Source of the DNA: Macrosoma leucophasiata
Taxonomy: Eukaryota > Arthropoda > Insecta > Lepidoptera > Hedylidae
Assembly (NCBI GenBank): GCA_036365455.1
Contig: JAWQUS010000004.1
Coordinates: 5,959,501 to 6,023,500, forward strand
Direction of reading: 5' to 3'
Length of the DNA: 64,000 nucleotides
The notes under the pieces are model-generated. The model was not told the origin of the DNA. It saw nothing but the letters and a program-made list of their open reading frames with translations, and searched no databases. Made by a program: the position numbers and the translations under genes. Shown here one piece after another: positions 1-10,549 of this stretch (positions are counted from its first letter, which is position 1; each line of letters starts with the position of its first letter).

Positions 1-1911
1 GCTATTTCCTGCGGTTGTTACTTCACACGGTCCGAGGCCTTTCACTATTTTGAGGACATTTGATGGCGTGGAGTATCCCACTTACCGCGTAGCCTTCGTA
101 GCACGTCACCTTCTCGACGGTCACCACAACTGGGATTACACCCTCGCGGAGGCCAGCGTCAGTAACGGAGAAATATCGCCATCATCTGTCTGAAGATTTT
201 CTACGAGCTTTGAGACACGTGCTACTGGAGTCGAAGTCGAAGTAACTAATGAACGCATGCTGAACACCTGTATTAGTTCATTTAAAGATGTGGGCATTTC
301 CCCCACCGATTTAACTATCGAATATGGGTTACCAGCTCCCCAAATCATTACCGCATCAAGACCGTAGAAATTGGGAGTATAACGCTGAGACAAATTACGA
401 TCCGGGCGAAATGACCATGTCGCTTTGTTCTCTTCAGAGCAAAAACAAATTTATGATACCGTCCTTGAAAGCGTTGGGCAAAACCAGGGAAAATGTTTTC
501 TCCTGGATTTTGGATGCTCCTGGTGGAACAGGAAAACCATTCGTTATCACTGGCATACTTGCAGAGGTCAGGAGGCAAGGCGAAATTGCTATTGAAAATG
601 AAAATGCTTCCGGATAGCAAGACAGTACATGCCATGTTTAAAATTCCCTCATATTTAGAGAGCGCTGAAATGACTGTTTTTGGTGTTCCATGTAACAGTG
701 ATAAGGGACACGTGCTCGAGGATTGCTCTCTGATTGTACGGGATGAGTGTACGATGGCCAATAGAAAGGCAGTTGAGGCCGTGCACAGAACCCTGCAGGA
801 CATCCGAACGACACAGGAACGAATATTTGAGTGGGTGGTATCACATTACTGTTCACTGACGATTTCCGGCAAACGCTTCCCGTGGTGACGCGAAGATCGA
901 GGGCTGACGAGATGAATGCTTTGTTGAAACGATCTTAACGAGTACCTACGCTGCGCTTGACCATTAATATGAGAGCTCGGCTCGACGACAATGCACGTGC
1001 TCAAGTATTTTCCGATGTCCTTCTAAGTCTTCGCGGAAGCACTCTACCAGAAGAGAGAGGTGATGGTGTTTCCAGAGTCTCTCGACAGAGATGTATCCAG
1101 GTGAGAAGAACTCATTCTCAGTGTCTACGGGGACATTCGTCGTATACCGCACCAGCAGAATACGACGTTTTGGGTGTGTTAGCGAGGCATTTTGCCGCTC
1201 AAAAATGATCAGTATGTATGAGTTTACCTCCATAAATACTGTCGTCGAGCAAGATGACGCCACACATCATCCCATGGGATTTCTGAACTTCCTGTCAGCA
1301 AGCGAATTTCCATCGCATACCATCAAGCTGAAGGTAGGTGTCCCGATTATGCTTCTTCGGAACTTATCTCCTCCGAAGTTGTATAACGTGACCCGGCATT
1401 GGCGATGCAGTATTTATACCACGCATTGCCCTCATACCGCATAACTACACATTCCAGTTCAAGCGCGTACAGTTGAATATTTGCTTCGCGATGACCATCA
1501 ATAAGTTGCAGAGGCATACACTGAGGTCAGCGGGTGTTAAACTCAGGACAAGTTGCTTCTCACACGGGCAACTGTACGGCGCTTGCTACAGTCCTGTCTT
1601 TCTTTACATTTTAGCTCCTGGCAGAATAACTACCAACGTAGTTTATAGGAAAGTGTTGTAAGGTTTGATACCTTTGTACGTATTTTTACTCTTTTGTGTC
1701 CGGGAATATATTCCTGCATTATTTTGTCTATTTCCTTCAGTCACATCTTATGACTGAACTCAGCAAGATTACCATAGGAACCGCTTCACTGGCTTCGCTT
1801 GCAAAACAATTATACTTTTAATTTAATACTATTTTACACACGACACTGGCATCTTAGGTATGTTTGGTGCTGTAGAGCCTTCACGCAGACGACGTTGCGG
1901 GCAGCTGCTAG
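1..1911 (+). mobile_element. 3' part of an autonomous Helitron, degraded
   Basis: Helitrons are rolling-circle DNA transposons coding a Rep-helicase. The stretch holds a decayed Pif1-like helicase (described separately), then about 250 bp of AT-rich 3' untranslated DNA, and ends GCAGCTGCTAG with CTAG at 1908-1911 followed by a host T at 1912. That is the CTRR-T end expected of a Helitron. A weak stem (CGCA at 1885-1888 with TGCG at 1895-1898) lies just before the end. The 5' end, including any Rep domain, lies outside the window. Frame breaks show the copy is inactive. Confidence 0.82.
29..1661 (+). pseudogene. Pif1-like helicase domain of a Helitron RepHel protein, broken
   Basis: The intact protein would unwind DNA during rolling-circle transposition. 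The reading passes through several frames. Residues resembling FTILRTFDGVEYPTYR are coded at 41-88 and that frame stops at 191. A Walker A region DAPGGTGK lies at 513-536, but the residue after the lysine is P where T or S is expected. A Walker B-like LIVRDECTM lies at 730-756, with the DE pair at 742-747. A shifted frame from 831 codes DDFRQTLPVV. TINMRARLDDNARAQ follows near 960, then FPSHTIKLKVGVPIMLLRNL around 1308-1368. The C-terminal helicase motif reads FAMTINKLQ, then SHGQLYGAC, ending at the stop near 1659. At least four frameshifts and several stops are present, so it cannot be translated as one protein. The family call is from recognised motifs; the order matches Helitron helicases well. 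Confidence 0.85.
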
Positions 1912-1935
1912 TATTAAAATACATTAAATTAAATT

Positions 1936-2160
1936 ACTCGGTATACCTAAACAACATTTTTTACAATTTTTGTCTGTCTGTCTGTTTCTGTAATCTTGGG
2001 AATGGCTTCACCGATTTTGACGGGACTTTCACTGGCAGATAGCTGATGTAATAAGGAGTAACTTAGGCTACTTTTATACTAGCTGCGTTCACGACTTCGT
2101 CCGGGTAGATACTGAACTATCATAAATTCTCACGCGGGCGAAGTCGAGGGTACAGCTAGT
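1936..2160 (-). repeat. Repeat P copy (two Helitron-like ends plus (GACA)n part)
   Basis: On the minus strand this reads as an 83-bp unit (2078-2160) bounded by CTAG at both ends, with arms ACTAGCTG…GACTTCGTC and GACGAAGTCG…CAGCTAGT. It continues into AAAAGTAGCCTAAGTTACTCC, a (GACA)n run (TGTC repeats on the plus strand near 1973-1985) and AAAATTGTAAAAAATGTTG. The same order occurs at 8149, 51250 and, without the arms, at 54383. Each arm alone resembles a lepidopteran Helitron 3' end, here facing each other. Confidence 0.7.
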
Positions 2161-2162
2161 CT

Positions 2163-3005
2163 TTAATAAATACATTAGTGAGTGTATAATAAATTCGTAC
2201 TTAACATGGGTATTCGATATTTAAATTAATCAATTAACGTGACAAATTAATATTCTATTAATAAAACTAAACCATAAACCGTAGGAGAGTCATTTATATC
2301 ACAAAACAGTCACTCGCCAAAAAATATAAACATACAGTCACTTTAATGCCAATAAAACAGCGCTTTCATTTAGTTTAATTGGGAAAAAAGAATAAAGATT
2401 AATACAAATGGCAGAATTAAGTGTAATTTAATTAACAATCAAGATCGATACACACAGGGCTACCAGACAACAAGTAATTTCCTGATATGTCGGGTAGTTT
2501 TCCACTTTTTCTGGAAAAGGGCGAAGTGTTTAACTTTGTAAGAAACTATCACTAAATAAATTTTTTATTTATTACCGACGTACGAGTTGTTTTATTTTTT
2601 GGGACGGAGTTATGAAGGCGGCACGTCTCGAGACGGCAGAAGTCTACTTCACCCGGCAATCGGCGAGCGCAGAAGGCGCTCCAGCCTAAGACTAGTAGTA
2701 GAAGTACTACATTCGCATTCCGCAATGATAATTTGTAGATAAATAGAAACTTAGGTATGCATAATATACATCTCAACCAATATTCGAAAGCCGGATTTGA
2801 ACCCTAAAATCCGGATCTATAAAGAATGCAGCAAATCCGGAATTTTCAATCATTTTCGATTTTCTAACAATCCAGATTGTAATTCCTAGCCCAGGACCAT
2901 AGAAGCTCGAAAGCGAACAAAACGTAGGTTGATTTAAGAAAAAAAAATATGGGTATAAAAATAGATAAATAAATAACGAAGACTTTACAGTATTTTATTT
3001 ATCTT
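2163..3005. other. AT-rich DNA without a recognised gene
   Basis: No coding pattern was seen. The only recognisable part is a short repeat at 2598-2692 that recurs at 26890-26986. Confidence 0.6.
2598..2692 (+). repeat. Dispersed repeat with CGTCTCGAGACG palindrome
   Basis: It shares GGCGG, then ACGTCTCGAGACGG, AGTCTACTTC, GGCAATC and GGCGCT…CAGCCTAA, in the same order, with 26890-26986. The 12-bp palindrome CGTCTCGAGACG is intact in both. The family is not recognised. Confidence 0.55.
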
Positions 3006-3190
3006 TCTTAATATATATAAATCTCGTGTCACAATGTTTGTCCTCAATGGACTCCTAAACCACTTAACCGATTATAATAAAATTCGCACACCATGTGCAG
3101 TTCGATCCAACTTGAGAGATAGGATAGCTTACATTACGCTATGACTAATAGGAGCAGAGCAGCGCGGGCGAAGCCGGGGCGGGCCGCTAG
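3006..3190 (+). mobile_element. Short non-autonomous Helitron
   Basis: It starts TCTTAATATATATAAATC and ends GGGCGGGCCGCTAG, with the host T at 3191. A GC-rich 3' end (GCGGGCGAAGCCGGGG) precedes the end. The sequence matches a widespread lepidopteran Helitron type whose 5' part reads CTCGTGTCACAATGTTTGTC. It has no coding capacity. Helitrons make no target duplication, and none is seen. Confidence 0.8.
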
Positions 3191-3638
3191 TTATTCATAT
3201 AAATTTTAGCCATTATCGGGTAATATTTTAATTTACGCTGGTAACCCGAGCCACGTGCCGTGAAAGGATCGTCCCTGACGGAGTAACGGGACGACTGCAG
3301 ATGGCACTGCTGTCGCCTCATATGATAATTGTTTAAATGTTTTTTCTTGTTTGTGTACCGCTGATGCAATAAACCCTATAAGTAGTTGATACGGAAAATA
3401 CTATGATAAACCAATACTATAGGCATCGTACGAACGGGTAATTTTTATGCTAGATTTAAAGTTCTCGTAGATCCATAAGGAAAATCGTAAACTTTAGTAG
3501 TTCCTTTAGTTTGCCAATTAAAATTGGTTTTTGAAAATCAGACTTTCAATTTATTATTTTGTAAGATATTTAGATTTTTTAATTAATGAAATGACAATAT
3601 CAATTATCTACGTATTACTTAGTTAGTTAACTAGGTAG
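3191..3638. other. Unannotated AT-rich DNA
   Basis: No gene or repeat was recognised between the short Helitron and the next SINE-A copy. Confidence 0.5.
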
Positions 3639-3908
3639 TTTTTTTTATGAAATGGAAGTGGCAAACAAGCATGCAATTCACATTGATTTTAAGTGATGAC
3701 TGCAGCCTATAGACACAAAGACCAAGATCAAAATGCAGATGCGTTACCACTCCTGAGGCCTTAGGTGTTATGCCTCTGTGCCGGAAATTACAGGGCTATA
3801 CATTACCACCTGACCGGAATACGATAGTGCTGAACACTACCATTTAGCGGCAAGTATATTAGATAATGCGGTGGTGCCTTCGCCCGCGAGCTCCGTCAGC
3901 TAACCAGT
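3639..3908 (-). repeat. SINE-A copy, near full length
   Basis: It is read from the minus strand. The A-rich 3' end (TTTTTTTATG on the plus strand) is at the left. Next come GGCAAACAAGCATGC, AGTGATGACTGCAGCC, TGAGGCCTTAGGTGTTATGC and GCGGTGGTGCCTTCGCCCG. SINE-A is the most frequent repeat of the window. It has a shared 5' boundary and an A-tail, as expected of a retroposed element, but I see no clear pol III A and B boxes. Confidence 0.8.
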
Positions 3909-3967
3909 AAGTAGTGAATAAATCACACTTACTTATTGACAAAGAAATACATCCTTACTACATAGTT

Positions 3968-4080
3968 GAAAAGTTCCAGTGACGGTGACAGAGCTCCGGA
4001 GCGTAAGTATGCACTGCATTGGCTAAAGTTTGACGTCGAATTCTAGTGTTCAGCACGAATGTGTTCCAATCAGAATGGCT
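3968..4080 (+). repeat. SINE-A relic, 5' part
   Basis: It retains TTCCAGTGACGG…GAGCTCCGG and TAGTGTTCAGCACGAATGTG. It is diverged and lies head-to-head with the minus-strand copy that ends at 3908. Confidence 0.5.
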
Positions 4081-4358
4081 TAGATGATAATTTTATTTAT
4101 TCATTTAAATCAGACATATTATTACGTCCATCATTTGTTACAAAAATTAAATAAGTGCTTGGGGAAGCTTGAAAGATGCGTGTGGTTCTCTTATTTTATT
4201 TCATTTTCATGGTGTATTTTTGAGTTATATTGAATAAAGTTAGTAGTTGGCATTTTGTTTGATATAGGCTTATTACAGTGCTCGTGTATAGTGAAATAGA
4301 ATAACAGTGCGAAAACGTGTTCTTTCGGGTTGCCTCCAAAACTTCATTGTAAATGTTC

Positions 4359-4516
4359 TGGTAAAGTAGCCATCGCTTTACTCGCAATTACTCGGAATTA
4401 CTGTGACTCTGACTGACGGACTGATAAATTGACTGTCTCACTCTGACTTTTACGTAGCTTATTACGAATATGAAATATCGTTTTACTTGACACTGGCAAT
4501 ATGCATAACAAGCGAT
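4359..4516 (+). repeat. Repeat J, first of two copies
   Basis: It contains TTCTGGTAAAGTAGCCATCG, TTACTGTGACTCTGACTGAC and ATATCGTTTTACTTGACA. The whole stretch recurs in reverse at 54615-54775 at roughly 90% identity by eye. The family is not recognised. Confidence 0.65.
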
Positions 4517-4651
4517 GCCAATAAATTTAGTAAAAAGTGCCTAATAATTATTTTTAGTTATATTGGCTAAATACATTAAATTTATAACAATACTACCAAA
4601 AAATTACATTTTTAAGATGTCAATAAAACAATCATTATTACAAAAATGTCA

Positions 4652-6227
4652 TATAGGGACCGTGCACGAGTTCAGCGCCACCTAGCGTCCGCAACTTTGT
4701 GGGACCGTTGTTTGTCTGACCATAATGACATATTACCGCGAAATTTTAATAAAATATTATTACAATCGAAAATAATCTATTAATCTACTTACAAAATTAC
4801 TCTGATACCTTAACTTAGGTGTAGAAAGGGTTGTGAAACAATTTTTGGTCATTCAAATCAAATGAGTTAAGTAAAATTTATTCAAAAATGTGTTTTATTT
4901 TGAACATGTCAGGGTTTGCTTAGTACATTTTTAGTTGTAGTTTTACAGTAAAACAAGAAAATATATACCTATTTTAAGGGTTACATGCAATAATTATAAA
5001 CATATAGAATTGTTCTTGTATCGCTAGTAATAAATTAAATGTCGTTTTCAAATCGAAATGAGTATTATTTTGGGATCCGGGTTTGTGAGTATCACAAACT
5101 ATAAAATTTCAACCACTAACAATCTTTAAAGGGAAATTGTTGGTTTTTGCTGGATATGTCCTTGATATAGAGGAATTAAGAAGAAAACAAGGACAGAGTT
5201 CAATAATTCAAGCTGGCATCATAAGACAAACATATATTTTGTTACTTTACAAAACTTCTTTAGTTATAAACAATTAATCTCGGTTTGAAGTCAGAATCAA
5301 TTTGATTGGGTTGTAATAGACGTTATATTTAAATAAAATGCAGCACGAGTGTGAAATATAATTGCGTGTTTGTTTTATACATTTCTTGGATTGTTCAATT
5401 TTCCAAGTAGATCTTGAGAATCAATCGATAAAACTTGCGTTTACTACGGCGGACTCACTTCTCTTTAAATGGTCCAGGAGAACAATGGTCATGCGCCATA
5501 CTTGTGAACGGGTGCTGATGGTGGGGACTGATCTGTTCTGGTCTGCCGGTGCTACATTTCATTATGGTGGATAGTTCTTGATTTCTACTTATACAAATAC
5601 GTGTGCTATGTACGTTCACATTATTAGATTTGAATGACTATCTGTATTAGACACAAGATAAACATTTAAAAGAGCTTCTACTGAGTTTCTTTGGTAGCGG
5701 AGTTCTTCTCAATAGTGACTGTACTTCGGACTCCTCTAAGTGAATAACACACCTAGATTTTGATTTTAACGAATAAGTTTTTCTTTCTCTTCTAATCTTG
5801 TTTTTGAAGGAAGAAATTGAAATGTTTGTACCTAATAGTAAGTTTATTTTATCCCTATTTTAATTTACTTAATCACCTGCTTTACTTTTACTTTATGTAA
5901 TAAGTAATTATTCATCTTAAGTTATTATTGACTTCTAAGGACTATTCGAAAACGGTTGTAAAATTTCACTCGAAATAAACATATTTTCGTTCTTTCTCTC
6001 TCTCTCTTACTACCTTTACTCCTATTTCTGACTGTTATTTTTGCAGCTTACAACACAAAAACTGCTGTTTACCATTTTGTCGCTGGTTAAATGTGATTAT
6101 GAAAATTACTTAACCAAGTCTAAACAGATTACTCTGAGATGACAGGTCCCACATTATTTCTATTTTTCGCCACCATGGGCGCTGTGATCGATTACATTAC
6201 CCCCTAGTACTTCGCACGGTCCCTATA
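4652..6227. mobile_element. Candidate DNA transposon with TATAGGGACCGTGC termini
   Basis: The ends are a perfect 14-bp inverted repeat: TATAGGGACCGTGC at 4652-4665 and its reverse complement at 6214-6227. Both sides are flanked by GTCA (4648-4651 and 6228-6231), a possible 4-bp target duplication. The 1.5 kb inside is AT-rich. It has one 70-codon open frame (5362-5574) with no recognisable domain and a (TC)n run near 5996-6008. No transposase was seen, so it is probably non-autonomous. Chapaev/CACTA-like superfamilies make short target duplications but do not obviously share these ends. The class is left open. Confidence 0.5.
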
Positions 6228-6231
6228 GTCA

Positions 6232-6939
6232 ATTAGTCAGGCCTGTAGGGTTCTCTAGTGTGCATAATTACAGGGCCGTAACTGTACACTACAGCCTTCA
6301 GAATGCTGTTTGAGCTGCCACCTACTCTACTTATGAGTGACGCATAGACGGATACCTTGCAAGGTAGATGGAGGCCGTAGAGTTTCAGTAGAGTAGGTGG
6401 AGCGTTAACTCTGCTGCACACTGCCTTCGTAAGCACTTATACTCCGGCGTTGGTGAAAACTTGATTGTAATGGTCGACAAAAGACACATATGCAGGGTGC
6501 GAAAGAGAAAACGCTCTACAGACCCGAAATAAGGCGAAGTCTCCTTCCTAGGATCGATAAGCAATATTTTCATGTTGTACACTGCATATTGTCATTGTAG
6601 AAAATTAAAAACAAAACTTTCGATCAGTGCAACAATTTTAAAAGTTGTTGATAATACCATGGAATAACTGTGAGAAGCTTTGCACCAGAGAATAACCGTA
6701 CTCATCAGTCACGAAATGCAATAGAGTACCTTATTATTCGACTTTTTACGCAAATGTCACGGTCCACAGGTTCTGTGCCATCATTTGCAGGCACACGACT
6801 ATTCAAACATATTATTATGATATCACACCGATGTGTAACATTTTTGTGTTCGCTCTTACTTTTGGTTATGTATGTAAACTTATACTACGAGAGACTTGTT
6901 TAATATTTTGTTGGTGTATCACAGCAAAAAGCCTCTTGA
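6232..6939. other. Unannotated DNA with one inverted repeat
   Basis: No gene was recognised. CCACCTACTCTACT at 6318-6331 and its exact complement at 6387-6400 form a 14-bp stem with a 55-nt loop. Confidence 0.5.
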
Positions 6940-7200
6940 TCTATCTATATATGAAAATCAGTTGCTGTTCCTTTATATCCCTAAAACTCGAGAACGGTTG
7001 GACCCATCTGACTAATTTTGGTTTTGAATGATTTTTGGAAGTCCAGGGAAGGTTTAAAAGGTAAGAAAATATGATGAAATTGAAGAGAAAAAGTACAAAA
7101 CACTATTTTATTTTCCTATACAAATTTTCCGTATACATATATCAAACCTTTGACACATTATTTCATTCTGAGGCAATACGAAGTTTGCCGGGTCAGCTAG
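6940..7200 (+). mobile_element. Non-autonomous Helitron
   Basis: It begins TCTATCTATATATGAAAATC and ends GAAGTTTGCCGGGTCAGCTAG, with T at 7201. CTCGAGAACGGTTGGACC near 6988 and GGAAGTCCAGGGAAGG near 7036 are typical of a common lepidopteran Helitron type. It is non-coding. Confidence 0.75.
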
Positions 7201-7319
7201 TAGGTATATAAAAAATGAATGATCCGAGTTTTATTCATTTCATAAAGTCCTGAAATGATATTGTGGATACTATTATAAATGACGAACAAAAATGACCTTT
7301 GACCCTGCAAATGAAGGTG

Positions 7320-7560
7320 TTGGGACGCGACGATCCCATCCCCCTCCAGTGGAGGAGAATTCTTCCGCTAGTGCATTCCAATAGGGCGGTAGTAAGTATA
7401 CTACGCGAGATGGGTAGCAGCGTCCCGATAAAACTACTACTATGATCGCCAATCCGCCTGCTAAGTGTGGCGATTACGGCATATTCTTCCCTGATGACGC
7501 GCAATACTGCTTTATCCAGCGGTTGACGTTTTCAGCTAGAGTGATGTTGATGATGATTGA
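7320..7560 (+). repeat. Repeat D copy
   Basis: It contains TGGAGGAGAATTCTTCCGCT, GTGGCGATTACGGCATATTC and a tail GCTAGAGTGATGTTGATGATG. The GAT-repeat tail after TTATCCAGC resembles the 3' end of RTE-type non-LTR elements; that link is an inference. Other copies are at 13795, 28190 and 33377. Confidence 0.6.
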
Positions 7561-8148
7561 AAGCGTATTAATTGCGCATTCCGCCGTTTGTTGGACTTCA
7601 ATGTACTAGAAATAATAAATAAATAAAATTTTCAATTATTTTATCTTAAAAAACGTATAACACTTGATGAAAAGTTTCAAGGACAATATTTATTATATTT
7701 TCTTATACGTTTTGGGACGACAAAGAAATACATTGACCGCTTCGCGGTTCGCGGACTCCTTACGATGCGGTGTAACAAGCGGCGAACTTTAACGATCACT
7801 TTACGAATTCGCATCGGAATGTAAACACCGAGTTGAAGTCACGTTGCGTAAGTGACATTTTATTTAGAGAGATGCTCGTATATATATAACGGTTGATAGA
7901 ATTTACGATTATTGATTATAATAAAGCTATATCTTTACACTTATTCAAATGTAAACAGCCAGGATTTCACGTAACAGGAGATACATACGTGAATGAAGTA
8001 GTTAACAGGTAATTAATTTTATGGCTTGTACTTTTATCATTGGACATCACCTGCGTTTTGAAGTTATATATCTGTTTAATGGCATATCACACTGTAGAAA
8101 CGTCGCCTGCTTAATTTATTCGTGTCTATTGCAGCTATTTTATTTTAC
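7561..8148. other. Unannotated DNA
   Basis: AT-rich, with no open frame or repeat recognised. Confidence 0.5.
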
Positions 8149-8460
8149 ACTAGCTGTGCCCGCGACTTCGTCTCCGTGAGAATTTATGATTGTTCAGTAT
8201 CTACCCGGACGAAGTCGTGGGCGCAGCTAGTATAAAAAAGTAGCCTAAGTTACTTCTTATTACATCATCTATCTGCCAGTCTCGTCAAAATCGGTCCAGC
8301 CGTTCCCGAGATTAGCGGGAACGAACAGACAGACAGACAGACACAAATTGTAGAAAAAAATGTTTTGGTATATGTACCGTGTATACATTGCATTTAGTAA
8401 AAAGCGGTTATTTGTATATTACAAACAGACACTCCAATTTTATTTGTTTGTAATAATGTA
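8149..8460 (+). repeat. Repeat P copy, complete
   Basis: An 83-bp unit (8149-8231) has ACTAGCTGTGCCCGCGACTT at one end and GACGAAGTCGTGGGCGCAGC-TAGT at the other. It is followed by AAAAGTAGCCTAAGTTAC, AAATCGGTCCAGCCGTTCCC, a (GACA)n tract at about 8328-8341 and AAAGCGGTTATTTGTATATT. The closing part is ACAGACACTCCAATTTTATT. This is the best-preserved single copy. Confidence 0.7.
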
Positions 8461-8465
8461 TATAT

Positions 8466-8745
8466 ATGTAATGAAAGTGGTAAACCCGCATACAGCTCAC
8501 ATTGATGTTAAGTGATGACTGCAGTCTATAGACAGATTCTACACAAAAAAAAAAACCAGAGGTCAAATGCAGATGCGTTGCCACCCCTGATACCTAAGCC
8601 TAAGTTGTTATGTCTCTGTGACAGTTATAACGGGGTCATACATTTACATTACCATCTAACCATAACACAATAGCGTTAATCACTACTATTGGGCGGCAAA
8701 TAGATTAGGTAATGCGGTGGCGCCTACGCCCTCGAGTCCTAGTAA
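8466..8745 (-). repeat. SINE-A copy
   Basis: Diverged minus-strand copy with AGTGATGACTGCAGTC, AAGTTGTTATGTCTCTGTG and GCGGTGGCGCCTACGCCC. It has an A-rich insertion near 8544-8555. Confidence 0.7.
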
Positions 8746-8855
8746 AATACATAACCAGTATAATAATATCACAGTTTAACAATAATTCACTGTTAATTTG
8801 AGACTATATTATTATTATGTATTCTGATAATATTTTCTATAGCATATACCTACTA

Positions 8856-9128
8856 CGCCACTTCTAAGTCACTACACTGAGGTCCTGGGTTTGATTCTCG
8901 GGTTGGGATCTACCAGAGACAGATAAAGGTGTAAAATCCTTTATCTCTGGTTTTTTTTAGAAAGTTTCTTTTAACCTAAGAGTTTTGTAATGGGCCTGGC
9001 GATGTCAACAGGCTCGTCCCCTGTTACATGAGCCGAAATGTAACCGGCGAATCGAGGATGTGTGCATATATGCTTGAAGGCATACATTTATCTCTGCCTA
9101 TCCCTTCGAGGATTACAGGCGCGAAGTA
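8856..9128 (+). repeat. SINE-B copy (tRNA-headed), 5' end decayed
   Basis: The tRNA-derived head keeps a B-box-like stretch GGTCCTGGGTTTGATTCTCG. It is followed by AAAATCCTTTATCTCTGG, the stretch CAACAGGCTCGTCCCCTG, and the tail TTCGAGGATTACAGGCGCGA. Better copies are at 41448 and 42772. Confidence 0.7.
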
Positions 9129-9254
9129 AAGTAGCTATTATTCGCTCGCGATGGAATCAAAACTTTACGCATTATTGGCATCCAAGTCAACCCGTTAACT
9201 TTCTCGCACAGGTGTCGCGTTTTACTGCCAATACCAATCCGGCACAGACTAAAG

Positions 9255-9981
9255 GTAAACGCACACTTATCCGAGCCGAACGCGATGAACGAGCTGAAAG
9301 AGCCGAAGTCAAATAACACGTCACGTCTCGCACATACATCCGCCAATGAATGGACCGCGCCGAAAGAATAAACCCCGCCGAAGGAATTGACCGCGCCGAA
9401 GGAATCGACCGTGCCAAAGAAAACGTTTTTATAACGTTGCTCTGTCGTACATAAACACAACTGATAGAATACGATCGCATCGGCCGAGTCGGCCGCATCA
9501 GCCGGCCCGAATTCGATGACGTCATCCGAACTCGTCTTGGATATCTGGGTTCTGCTGATTCGGACGAATTGGCGCGGGCAAATGTGCGAATTTTCATACG
9601 ATTTCTTATAAAGAATTCTAAAATTAATTAAATTAAAAATTAATCTTAAAGGAAGTAAATCAAAATGTATTAACAAATAAGCACACGCACCTTACCAACA
9701 CACTTATACACAGTTCTGCCGGACACAAAAAAAAATATGTATGTAGTTCATAAGTTTCTCATTTTAAGTGACCAATGTATCGAGAGGTCCTATGTATATG
9801 GGCCAAAATGCAAAATTGCAACATTACAGGAGAGACTTCCAAAGTTTAACTTTACTATAACTTCAGACTTTCTTGACTTTACTTCTTGACTTCTCATAAG
9901 ACATAGTATGTCTTATGAGAAAGTCAAAAATCCTTTAAACCTAAAATTCGTTTCTTTCGGCTCGGATAAGTGTGCGTTCAC
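9255..9981. mobile_element. Candidate DNA transposon with 26-bp inverted ends
   Basis: The 26-bp arm at 9255-9280 (core CGCACACTTATCCGAGCC) is repeated in reverse at 9956-9981 with one mismatch. Partial similarity extends some 6-8 bp further outward. The inside is GC-rich at the left (9280-9590). It holds an 18-bp tandem repeat and a snap-back hairpin at 9886-9927. A 187-codon open frame on the minus strand (9113-9676) starts inside and runs out past the left arm, so it is not a transposase. The superfamily is not assigned. Confidence 0.5.
9354..9420 (+). repeat. Short tandem repeat, about 18-bp unit
   Basis: Four imperfect units of the form GACCGCGCCGAAGGAATT lie in a row. They give the repeated FGAV/SARS-like residues seen in overlapping open frames, which are therefore not evidence for a gene. 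Confidence 0.7.
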
Positions 9982-10269
9982 TTTCAGTGTTATTAATCGA
10001 TGATTAACATGTATCATTAGTAGTCGTAAATGTTATGCGGTACGATGTGAAACGAGATAAGCTGATTGATAGGAAAACTGCAGTTTTTAATTATAATTCA
10101 TTCAAATTATATTTTTACGACGTCAATATAAAAGACTAAGAATCTATTTGATGATCTCTATATTACATTTTAATTAGTTATAACCACCGATAAAAGAAGG
10201 GATGAATAACAAAAGAGTTATGAATATTTAGAGCTGAGATCCTAGCGCAAGATCTGCGGTTTTACTGTT

Positions 10270-10549
10270 TCGCTGAAGCTCCAGTGATGGATCTCTACTA
10301 GCGTAGGCACCACCGCATTACCTACTATACTTGCCGCTAAATGGTAGTGTTCAGCACTATCGTGTTCCGGTCAAGTGGTAGGAGGACAGAGGCATAACAC
10401 CTTAGGTGTCAGGAGTAGTAACGCATTTGCATTTTGACCTTGGTCTTTGTGTGGGTGTCTATAGGCTCCAGTCATCACTTAACATCACTCATGAATCATC
10501 TATTTGAACTGCATGCTTGTTTGCCACTTCCATTACATAAAAAAAAAGT
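10270..10549 (+). repeat. SINE-A copy, full length
   Basis: It runs from GAAGCTCCAGTGATGGATC through GTAGGCACCACCGCATTACC and AGTGTTCAGCACTATCGTG to GCTTGTTTGCCACTTCC, ending in an A-run at 10539-10547. The A-run abuts a reverse-transcriptase fragment directly, so the SINE probably inserted into it or beside it. Confidence 0.8.

Noticed and set aside
9113..9676. 187-codon open frame on the minus strand
   Set aside because: It is the longest frame in the window but runs across an inverted-repeat arm and an 18-bp minisatellite. The repeated FGAV-type residues come from that array, and no domain is visible.
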